This document shows positions 55,439 through 64,000 of a stretch of DNA of 64,000 nt, piece by piece. Numbering within the stretch: position 1 is the stretch's first letter; each line of letters starts with the position of its first letter. The DNA is from Paramacrobiotus metropolitanus. Its lineage: Eukaryota; Tardigrada; Eutardigrada; Parachela; Macrobiotidae. The position numbers and the translations under genes were made by a program. Under the pieces are notes generated by a model that saw only the letters and a program-made list of their open reading frames with translations, was not told where the DNA came from and searched no databases. Location of the stretch: positions 1,054,001 to 1,118,000 of the forward strand of contig NW_026570261.1 in assembly GCF_019649055.1 (NCBI RefSeq), read 5' to 3'.

Positions 55439-56092
55439 CGTCGCAGAATTCCATTACAAAAAATTCCTTCTGTGATTGTCCGCTTGTCGTCATAAGAAGG
55501 ACAGTCTGGTAATACGGCAGCACATTTTCGTGCGAAAGGCTCAGCAGTCTTGATAGCTGCTTTTGTCGGTCGGCAAAGTCTTCCTCCTCATTCAGAGTCA
55601 CGAGTTTTATTGCTACACAGCCGAGTATTGCTCCTTCACCGTTATCGTCACTTCCTATAGCCTCTGCAAGGTAAACAACCAAACCGGCCTCGACCAATAC
55701 AGGAGTATGATCGATACCAGATGTTTTGTTCCTTATCCCGCAACTCGAGTACGGGTTTTTCGTTCTCCATTTGTACAAGGTTAACGTTAAGCTGCCAAAC
55801 CCTCTGTAGTAAAGTAGAAAAGCCAACAGAAAGATATTCAGTGTACAGATAGATGTCGTTTACTAACGTACGCAGTAGTTGCACACTTATCACATACCAA
55901 AGATATAGCCTGCTTGCATGTCATAAAGCCTGACAAATAAAGTGGAAACGGAAACCAACATTCTATACGATAAGATTAGACTAAATTTCCGCGATACATC
56001 CTTCGGCTGACTCATTTATGTGCGATGCTACAAACATACGTCAGTTCATTTCTCAGTGGCAACCCGTGACATCGAAGTAGCATCAACAACAT

Positions 56093-56710
56093 TCATGGTT
56101 GGTCGCGAAACATACATGCGCCACAGTCGCCGGGTGCTGTCTTGCCAGTAGCGATGGTCAAGCAGAACAGTATGGGATCCAGTATCGGCAGCAGAGAATA
56201 CGCTGTCGCTTGGAATTGCCGAAACACCGGATATGCATAAGGCATCGATTCCGTCATCAAATAGAATATCGGCGTCGGTAACCAGCACACCGTGAATGCC
56301 ACTGTAAACATGGTAGTAACCAAAAACGGCTGCCCTGCCTTTTTCCGCAGCTGCTACACCAGCGCGGCATTATTTCCGGCTGCTCTTTTACTTCCACTTC
56401 CGTAAATAGTGCTTTACTTCCGTAAATAGTACTTCAACAGCAGGAACGGATAACACAACGGTATGAAAAACGTCAGAGCGGTTTGTGTCCAGTTTTGCAG
56501 AGGGCGTAAACCGGCATGGCGGCGCGATTTAACGAGCAGCCCTTTTCCGGACTCAGGCGATAATACAGAGCGTCCAGTATCACACCGGGTAGCTGCCACG
56601 CATGGACATAAAATACCGTAATACTGATAGAGTCTAACAATGTTGTTGTCAAACGACGCTACCAGCAGCGCAGTCACCACCATGGGAAGATACCATGGTC
56701 CCGTGTCCAC
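56093..56710 (-). pseudogene. rhodopsin-type GPCR fragment
   Basis: The minus strand encodes a likely TM5 (TALTFFIPLCYPFLLLKYYL), a basic loop, TM6 (VTTMFTVAFTVCWLPTPIFY, with the CWLP motif) and TM7 (YSLLPILDPILFCLTIATG, DPILF in place of NPxxY). TM5 and TM6 lie in different frames. A 15-bp duplication (ACTTCCGTAAATAGT) sits between them near 56396-56432. TM1-TM3 are not found. The fragment overlaps the 5' end of forkhead copy E by 16 bp. Confidence 0.6.
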
Positions 56711-58987
56711 AGAGCTCGGTTGTCAAGTCAACATTGAACGGGATTTCCAGCGAGGCAACAGCTCGTTCGGATTTGTTCTTACTGGATGAACTTATAACTG
56801 CGCTAAGTTCGGCACTTGAGCAAGGACACACGACAGCTGTTGTTAGCGCAACGGTAGCCAGATCGTTGCTCCCGGTTGATGAATCCAGCCCGATGAGTGT
56901 CGTTCAAGCCAAGAAAGACAAGCGGGTACTCATGAGCTACGTGGCCATGATTTTCAAAGCCATCATCGAATCACCGTTGCAGCAGCTGACTTTAAGCGAA
57001 ATCTATACACAGATGCTCAAGCAGTATCCGGCGTTCTGCGCCAGCAAGAAAGGATGGCAGGTAATGTAGGCGCTTGCTGAAGTTCTTAAGATCTTGTTCA
57101 ACAACAACAACTGATATGTATGATTTTCTCAAATGTCGTAACAAAGCACAGGTTTGGTGGTATGTAATTATGACTGAACTAGTGGACCCCGCGCAAACTG
57201 CGCGGAGTAAATGAGCGATGGGTTACAAAATGTGAAAGATACAAACTCACGAATACAAAATTATTTTCTAACTGGCAGGCTCCGCGGGAGTCGCGCCGAA
57301 CAAATCAGCTGTAAGTAAACTGTGTTAAGTATTGTTTCCAGACCACACCGGTATGCAATGACAGTCGAAGCTAAATTTATGTACGTTCTGTATCTGTACA
57401 AGGGTAATATGGTATTATAGTGTACAACACTTCTACTGTCATCGAATGTTTTTTCTGCAGAAATAAAACTATACCGCACGATATCGATGTTACGTATTCC
57501 GCAAACCCGTGCACAGAATGTGCAACGGCTCACAGTTTCCAACTCGTGACTAAGGCGCTTTCGTCACTGAGTTTTTCACGAGGCCTTTGCGTAAAAACGG
57601 TTCAAGATATTTTATAAATTTCGAGTGCTCTGTGATGGGTATGTCCTGCTTAACCGGTTAAGAAGCGACGGAATTCGGTTTGGGAAATTAAATATTAAAT
57701 ATGGTTCACCTGAACAACCGTATGACTACCAGTAGTGACGAAGACGCATCTCATTATTCCCATCACATAAACGCGCTCACGCTGTTCATGGAGTCCAAGA
57801 AAAGCTCCGTTCATGGACTCAACAAAAATGTGCTTAAATAAAAATTTGAATATATATTTGTGATGAATGATGTACCTGTAGACCTCTACTGATAAATTAC
57901 ATATATTCGTGAAAACGCTAAATCAAGCAAAAAATGCCTGATGACCTGTTTGTGTGTGCAAAAGTTATGATCATGCCAAAGACGGTTATAATGAGGAAAA
58001 GATTGAAGGACACGAGAAAAAAACGTGACATGACATTGGCATTACATTGGCGTGACATTACATTGGCTGTGTCTCTGTGATACCACTAAAATTTGGAATC
58101 AGGTGTCTCTGATCTGCACTAAAGGCAGTATGCTTTTTCGTTTCTTAAAACTTAATGTCTTGCAAAACCAAGTCCGCTATAATCTCAGTATCAACCACTG
58201 CTTCGTGAAAATCCCGCGGATCCCTGGCGCGAAAAATGGCAAAGGTGCGTATCAGCAATACTAAATTACTAAGAGACTTAACGTTAGAAAATTTATCCGC
58301 ATCTTTAGAACTTTTTGCACTGACTGAGTTCAGATGGTAGAAGCAGGTGAAGGTACCCCGTACTTAACGTTATGTTGACTCGGGTTAGAGCATTAACAAA
58401 ATGCCCAAAGCCCTTATGCAAATGGCTTTTACAAAAGCACTTAGCGATGGTTCGTAGGCTCCTGCTGGACCATTGATCCGGTTGCCATTGACACGTACAA
58501 AGACGGTTACAGTCAGCGACGACGACGGCCAGTGAAGCCAGGCAGCTACCGGAGGAGCCTACCTAAAGTTCCGACGTCCTCCATGAACATCTGCGACAAC
58601 GTGAATTTCTCGCGGCCGTCCAACACTTGGCTGCAGCGCACAGAGTGGCCAATGAACCCAACCCAGTTGGCATATCGTTCATCCGCTTATCCAAGCTCTG
58701 CTAATTTTCCCCTGCATCCAGGAACATCCTTCCCGCAGAGCACCGCTGGGGCCCGGCATCCGTCCTTTATGATCAGCTTTCCACCGTTTCCCAGTGGTTT
58801 CACACGTCCCTGCATGCCTAGCGCTGGCTGTACGGTCCAGAATGCCGCCAGTACGGGGAACGAAGTACCGGCGGGGACGGGATCATTCCCGAGGCAGCCA
58901 TCTATTAGACCTTTCCCGAGTTTCCTCAGTCTCTATTCCGGGCATTTCGATGACAACGGGTGGACAGAGGAGCCTGGCACTATCTAA
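56695..58987 (+). CDS. forkhead gene, copy E (acceptor of exon 2 altered)
   Basis: Exon 1 ends at 57060 (SYVAMIFKAIIESPLQQLTL then KKGWQ|GTAATG). Exon 2 spans 58166-58244 (NQVRYNLSINHCFVKIPRIP). The last exon is 58458-58987 (GSCWTIDPVAIDTYKDGYSQ with an RRRR basic cluster after it). Splice phases match the other copies, but the exon 2 acceptor reads TTGCAA instead of TTGCAG, so normal splicing of that exon would fail unless another site is used. The N-terminal tail differs from copies A, C and D and begins inside the GPCR remnant, so the true start is uncertain. The two long introns show nothing else recognisable. Confidence 0.6.
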
Positions 58988-59467
58988 TTGCGCTATGTGG
59001 TTCGACCATCCAGTTGCAGATAACAGAACTAGCCAAACTGACATACAAGATGCGGATGAAGATTTATTTGGGTGAATCGGATAAGTGAAGAAGTGGTTGG
59101 CATACAGGTTTATGCAGTTACAGTACATAACCATCGAAAAAGAGATTGGAGAAGGGGAAAGAATGGCGGTGTACAAGCAGGTCACAGAAAACTTCGATGC
59201 TAAATATTAATCTCGTTCAACGCGTTGTACTGATAGATATACAGCGTTCTCATTATTGCCTGTACGGTTGTACTACAATTTTTGACAACAACGATTTTTA
59301 ATAGTGAGGGAATTTCTGTAATCAAATTTTCTGAACACGAAAATATACATACATACAACCAGATATAATGGCGGGCAGTTACGATGACTAAGCCAGATTA
59401 TTGGTAATTATCTCAAATGATTCACAAGGCAGAACTTTGCGGAGCAATGAAGGCGGTTTTCTTACAG
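58988..59467. other. intergenic, no gene seen
   Basis: The region lies between forkhead copy E and the truncated vWA/CUB paralog. The vWA MIDAS exon (DGSGS) that should precede 59468 is not present here. Confidence 0.5.
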
Positions 59468-61404
59468 GTCATCAGCCGACTGAATATCGGACCGACCAGT
59501 AATCCGGTGGCACTGGTGCAGTATTCCGATTACGCCGGTGTTGAGTTCTTTCTAAATACGTTCCGCACGAAAGACGAGGTAGAGTGTGCTCTTAAGGAAA
59601 AATTCTTAGTGATAATTAGATCGTTCGGGCAAATCACCATGTCACATAATAAAAGGAATGCGTAATTACTAATAAGGCCATTTCTTCGTCGACATGAACA
59701 CTCACAGATTCTGCAGCGATCTTATAGAAATGCCTACTGCTGTACATCTCATATGAGTTGATACAACTGACAGTTTTTCAGGTACTGCATAGAATCGTCT
59801 CTGGGATAACTTATCAGAACCAGGAAACAGCCACCGATTTGGCTCTACTTGCGCTTCACCAAGACGTTTTCACACTGAGCAACGGCGCCCGCGCCCACAA
59901 CGCCATACCGCAGCTAGGTACGCAGAACTCGATCTGCAAATTAAATATTTATCATACTGATTTAAATGAATTGTAAATATCATCATATTAAGTTTTAGTA
60001 ATAAGCAATACTAAAACACTTTCTGCTGGCAGCGGTACTGTTTACCGATGGATACGCCAACAACGGCGACTCTGCATTGTACCAAGCCGCTGAGGTGCAT
60101 GCCAGAAACATCACCCTGATTTCCGTCGGTATTGGCAGCGGCATTAACGATCAGGAACTGATTGGTTATGCTTCACATCCGCGTAAGGAACCCTTTTACA
60201 TTGATGAATGTTACTTACTGCGCAGTCACGATATGATGTGCTGTATCCAGGGCTTCTCCGAAATGGCGGAAGCATTCGCCTTCGAACTAGAACAACGCAG
60301 TTGTACCGGTAAACGATATTGATAATTTGATGAAAGTATCTCGGTAATCTGCAGTGAACTCGGATCTTCCCATTCGGAACACGGAAATGTTGTACTGGTT
60401 CCGGAGGATCCGGAAACCGGCGAACTACCGCCGCCCATTTCCATCATCCTGCAACCCGGACAGGAACAGTACATCTGCTTCCTCGTCCAGGTCTCCAGCG
60501 GCGCCACCATTATTCTCAACGGCACAACGGGCATGTTGACCGCGTTTATCTCCTTTTCCGTCACGCAACCGAGCGAAGAGAACTTCGACCAAAAGATATC
60601 CGCAGCGGCTGGACAGATGGTAAATCTTGCTGGCCGAATTACCAGAATTCTGATTAGGGAGTATCGATACTGTAGGAAACCTTGTACCTGACTCCGACGA
60701 TCATCTCTTCTTATGCCGGACCCATTGTCGAGCAAGTACAGATTTGTGTGACATTGGCTGTTGGTTCCGCTGTCAATGGTACCGAGGGCGCGACCGGAGA
60801 GACGACCTTCGTCGAAGGGCCCGTGGAATGCGGCGCCGAAGAGCGTGACATGCAGGACAACGATGTGCTGACCATCACCAGCCCGCGCTTCAACACCGTG
60901 ACCAATCAACCAGCCGGGTACCGCGGGGGCCTCAACTGTGTCTGGAAGATCAACACGCCAGCATGGACAACACTCGAACTGACCTTCAACTACTTTAATC
61001 TCCGTGAGAACTTTGATGAAGAACCCGGTTGGAACTGCCACGCACAGGATAAACTCACGGTGGCCAGTCAGGGCGCCGTGGAACCCGGCGGGTACTTGTG
61101 CGCCCAGCGACCCAACGGATATCGGTTCCCGGTCACACGGGCGTTGAACCACACGTTCATCACGTTCACTAGTTTGGAAGCCGCGACCAAAGAGTTTGGG
61201 TTCAGTGTGACGATCAGGGCTATTGGACGGCATCGGCTGGATTGCGAGGTGACGGAGATCCAGCTGCAGATGCATAGGAAGTACCTTCCACGACAGATGC
61301 CGGTTAATCGGTATCACCTGCTGGATACCACATGTCGGGCAACCGATAAGGGTGCACTGATTCAGATGGTCACCGGTTATTATCAGTGCGGAACTATTCG
61401 CAGT
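59468..61404 (+). pseudogene. partial copy of the vWA/CUB/ZP gene
   Basis: Recognisable exons are 59468-59578 (VISRLNIGPTSNPVALVQYS), 59782-59917, 60033-60182, a segment through about 60308 (GFSEMAEAFAFELEQRSC), about 60400-60619, and 60676-61404 (CUB plus ZP start). They correspond to exons 6-11 of the gene at 9382-13569. The signal peptide, lysozyme-like module and MIDAS DGSGS exon are missing at the 5' end, and the rest of ZP at the 3' end. The intron at 60183 can only be spliced into a stop, so the frame seems to read through. The next exon does not join in phase. Introns are otherwise kept, so this arose by DNA-level duplication, not by retrocopying. CUB and ZP-N are strongly conserved. 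Confidence 0.75.
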
Positions 61405-61864
61405 GTAAGACCAGAAAATTGGAGAACATTAGTAAATGAAAAACACGAATGTAACTATTCCTACTGGCTACGTAAATAATCGATAAATTAATACAAATGT
61501 TCTATCTATTGACACATGCAAATTGTATTATCCATATATCGAACAACTTGTTCGCGCAGCGGCTTATTACCGCGCTCTATTGATTTTGCTGGGTTAACCG
61601 AAATCCAATCCTGTATTAAGCAACGAATTCAGAAATAATAACTTCCCATGATTTGGTGGATTTTATGGATTGACAATTAGCACGGACTGTTTTGTGGATT
61701 GACAATATCGACGTCGGAATGACAATTGGGCTGTTGCACAGATTACTTGGGGGAAACTTTTGTGAACCCCAGGTAATGCGGGTATGTCGTTTCACATCGT
61801 TAAACGGCACTCGTTTTCTCTGCTCTGTTTGCTGGCTTGCGGACTTCTTTTGTAGCTTCTAACT
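61405..61864. other. intergenic gap before the retrotransposon
   Basis: No exon of the ZP domain is seen. Short direct repeats (GATTGACAAT twice near 61670-61705) occur. The 5' UTR of the LINE probably starts in the second half. Confidence 0.45.
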
Positions 61865-64000
61865 ATGCCAGGAGACCAGCCAAAAGAGCCTTGCCACATA
61901 TGTGGAAAGCCCTTCACTAAAGGCGCTGGGCTCTCCAACCATGTTAAAGCCTGCGCCAAGAAAGCACCTACACAAGCTCCTGGTTCCACGTCCTCTCCAC
62001 CCGACCAACAACCCCTTCAATCCTTTTTGGCCGGGAAGCATTACGCCGTCCCTAAAAGAGTGCCGAAGTCTGTCCGACGCCTGTGTGCTCAGTCCCTGAC
62101 AGAAGTCCTCCGTACATGCATCAGAGAAAACACATCGGCGAGCTGGGCTGATTTGCTGTTGTTTGGATCAAGAGCCCTCTGCTTGCCCGCCACCAAAACC
62201 CTCCGCAAAGAATCCCTGTCCTCCATAATACGCAAAAATTTGTCGGATTTGTCTCGCCATCAACATCCTCCACGTCAACATGCTCCTCCACGAACTCAGC
62301 AGGGTGAGCTATCGAGCGAGCGCATGTCAGCCCTTGCCACATCGATGTTGCAGGACAACAACATCAGACGCGCCATTGGGCTGGTAATGGGCGACGATTC
62401 AGTAGCGCCAGTAAATGCTGAAACCCTTAAAGAGCTGCGCAACAAACACCCTTGCGAACCAGCGGATAGTTTGTATCCCCCTCCTCCCGACCAGTCTAAC
62501 GTACCGCCCTTAGTAGCACCTGCCGAAGTGCTACAAGCAGTCATGAGCTTCCCTTCGGGTTCTACCGGTGGCTTTTCGGATCTACGCCCACAACATCTGA
62601 AAGACCTCCTAGGCGGCCCGCAAGCCGAAGAAAGCGAGTTGTGCTGTGTTCTGGCTGATTTTGTTAATCATGTTTTGCAGAGAGGCGTTCCAGAGGACAT
62701 TAGACCGTTTTTCTTTGGAGCAAGGCTAATCCCCCTTGCCAAAAAAGACGGAGGAATTCGGCCAATTGCAGTTGGGGAAACGTTTCGCCGTTTGGTCTCT
62801 AAAATAATAACCCAGCGTTGTTCTGACAAGATGAAGGAGTTATGCGGCACTGTGCAGTATGGCTGTGGCACGAAAGGCGGAGCCGAAGCAATTATCCACG
62901 GGGTCCGCTCGTACCTGGAAGCTACACACGACGGAGAGCGAGTACTGGTAAAGCTGGATTTTAAAAACGCATTTAACCTTCTGAGACGGGACGCGTTATT
63001 GGAAGCCGTAAAACAGCATTTTCCCAGTTATTACGGCTATTTCTGGCAATCTTATCGTTACGCGAGCCATTTGGTTTGTGGGGAAGAAGTCTTGTCGTCC
63101 GCCCGGGGGGTGCAGCAGGGCGATCCAAGTGGCCCCTTCGGCTACAGCCTCACATCGCTACCGCTCTTCGATGGACTGGATTGCGATCTGTTTCTGGGCT
63201 TTCTTGATGATGTTACTCTGGCCGGTACCATGGAGAAAGTGATCGCCGCGATAAAAAATATTGAAGAAAAAGGGAAGAAGATGGGCCTTGAATTGAATTT
63301 CAACAAATGCGAGTTCTACCTCATCAATTCAGCTGCGGATGCGGGTAAGCCTTTGTTGGAAATATGGCCAACAATGATCCAGTTGAATCCAGATAATCTT
63401 TTCCTGTTGGGCGCACCTTTACAACCAGCCGGTTGTGCGAAATTTCTGAAGGAAAAGAAAGATCACCTATGCAAGTTTGTTCAGCGGCTCACGAAGCTAC
63501 CTGCACATTACAGTCTTTTTCTTTTAAAAAATTGCCTTAGCATCCCCAAGGTTTTATATGGCCTACGCACTGCCCGATGCTATGAATTTCCAGAGCTGTT
63601 GAAAGATTATGACAAACAACTGTGGAATGGTGTGGAACAGCTGACCAACGTAAGCATAACAGAAGCCCAATGGATGCAGATGGCTTTACCAGTTCGGCGT
63701 GGTGGATTGGGAACGCGGCGCATAGAGTCACTAGCTATTTGTGCCTTTTTGGCATCGGTGTACGCTGTGCAGCCTCTCGTTTCCAAATTTTACGCGCCAG
63801 CTGGTGAACATATGACGCAATCGGCTGTAGAAAACTGGCTTCAGGTGACACACTGCTCGCTACCAGAAGATTGTGTGCGGAAGTTTCAGTACGTGTGGGA
63901 TGTACCGATGATTGACAGGGATGTATCAAAACTGATGTTATCAACGGTTGGTAATGAGCGCGCAAGAGCCGTATTGTTGGCTGCATTTAGCAGAGATTCT
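61865..64000 (+). CDS. RLE-type LINE polyprotein, open to the window edge
   Basis: The ATG at 61865 opens an uninterrupted 712-codon frame that continues past the end of the window. An N-terminal C2HC finger (C10, C13, H26, C30; PCHICGKPFTKGAGLSNHV) is followed by a basic/Pro-rich linker and a reverse transcriptase with KKDGGIRPIAVGETFRRLV, VKLDFKNAFNLL, GVQQGDPSGP and catalytic FLDDVT (about residue 446). The ALPVRRGGLGTRR motif comes near the end. The knuckle and restriction-like endonuclease expected by comparison with 34909-35751 lie beyond the window. It is the least damaged member of the family here and could be active. Insertion close to the truncated vWA/CUB copy may explain that truncation. 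Confidence 0.9.
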   Translation, partial: MPGDQPKEPCHICGKPFTKGAGLSNHVKACAKKAPTQAPGSTSSPPDQQPLQSFLAGKHYAVPKRVPKSVRRLCAQSLTEVLRTCIRENTSASWADLLLFGSRALCLPATKTLRKESLSSIIRKNLSDLSRHQHPPRQHAPPRTQQGELSSERMSALATSMLQDNNIRRAIGLVMGDDSVAPVNAETLKELRNKHPCEPADSLYPPPPDQSNVPPLVAPAEVLQAVMSFPSGSTGGFSDLRPQHLKDLLGGPQAEESELCCVLADFVNHVLQRGVPEDIRPFFFGARLIPLAKKDGGIRPIAVGETFRRLVSKIITQRCSDKMKELCGTVQYGCGTKGGAEAIIHGVRSYLEATHDGERVLVKLDFKNAFNLLRRDALLEAVKQHFPSYYGYFWQSYRYASHLVCGEEVLSSARGVQQGDPSGPFGYSLTSLPLFDGLDCDLFLGFLDDVTLAGTMEKVIAAIKNIEEKGKKMGLELNFNKCEFYLINSAADAGKPLLEIWPTMIQLNPDNLFLLGAPLQPAGCAKFLKEKKDHLCKFVQRLTKLPAHYSLFLLKNCLSIPKVLYGLRTARCYEFPELLKDYDKQLWNGVEQLTNVSITEAQWMQMALPVRRGGLGTRRIESLAICAFLASVYAVQPLVSKFYAPAGEHMTQSAVENWLQVTHCSLPEDCVRKFQYVWDVPMIDRDVSKLMLSTVGNERARAVLLAAFSRDS

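Larger units (their letters stand above)
48278..55770 (-). pseudogene. protein kinase-Kelch gene interrupted by a LINE
   Basis: The reading runs right to left. ATG at 55770 (MENEKPVLELRDKEQ) leads to the glycine loop IGRGRFG. One extra base then shifts the frame before VYLAEA. The exon continues with the VAIK lysine and ends FCDG|GTACGC at 55439. The next exon starts at 54995 (GNLNQTLQELRNQG) and carries HCDLKPEN and DLDD in place of DFG, then GTIRFISPEML. At about 54705 the exon meets the 3' end of a LINE with no donor between. The kinase resumes at about 49985 (VDKKTDMWSFGCILL) and runs into Kelch-like repeats, completed by an exon from about 48708 to 48278 (LGGWTAENPIPSSC, PRFNHCGFV). The protein would be a Ser/Thr-type kinase with a Kelch propeller. 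The frameshift plus the insertion make this copy probably nonfunctional. Confidence 0.65.

Overview
The window is animal nuclear DNA. It carries multi-exon genes with short GT-AG introns (many of about 45-80 bp), ZP, CUB, vWA, forkhead, GPCR, F-box and protein-kinase/Kelch domains, several classes of eukaryotic transposon, and no prokaryotic gene organisation. Compact introns plus expanded lineage-specific families suggest a small invertebrate. A tardigrade-like genome is my best guess, but this is inference from style and not proof.

Layout. 0-7.5 kb: two paralogous genes of a Tudor/Agenet-like plus F-box family, head to head, each with one broken frame; the second holds a 9-bp minisatellite in an intron. 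9.4-13.6 kb: a complete 14-exon gene for a secreted protein (signal peptide, lysozyme-like module, vWA, CUB, ZP). 15.1-19.0 kb (minus): an 11-exon gene whose exons join in phase into an EBP1/PA2G4-like protein followed by three vigilin-type KH domains and an AT-hook/helix-turn-helix tail, with two tRNA-like genes in one intron. 19.8-32.6 kb: an array of forkhead genes with conserved intron positions, including one exon that fuses two copies in frame and one copy with a LINE in its first intron. 33.2-35.8 kb: a decayed non-LTR retrotransposon with a restriction-like endonuclease. 37.5-39.5 kb: a third F-box family member. 39.8-48.1 kb: an 8.3-kb foldback-like element bounded by a 30-bp terminal inverted repeat and by inverted arrays of a 105-bp tandem repeat, with a hAT-type MITE nested inside. 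48.3-55.8 kb (minus): a protein kinase-Kelch gene interrupted by a Jockey/CR1-type LINE. 56.1-59 kb: a GPCR fragment and a fifth forkhead copy. 59.5-61.4 kb: a partial copy of the vWA/CUB gene lacking both ends. 61.9-64 kb: an open retrotransposon ORF running off the window.

The genes do not form a pathway. The pattern is local gene-family expansion (forkhead, F-box, vWA-CUB-ZP) together with heavy transposon activity that breaks, pads or joins copies. The most unusual gene is the EBP1-vigilin-AT-hook/HTH composite. Next are the fused double-forkhead exon and the foldback element. Splice sites were assigned by eye from donor and acceptor motifs, phase agreement and comparison between paralogs; no computation was run.
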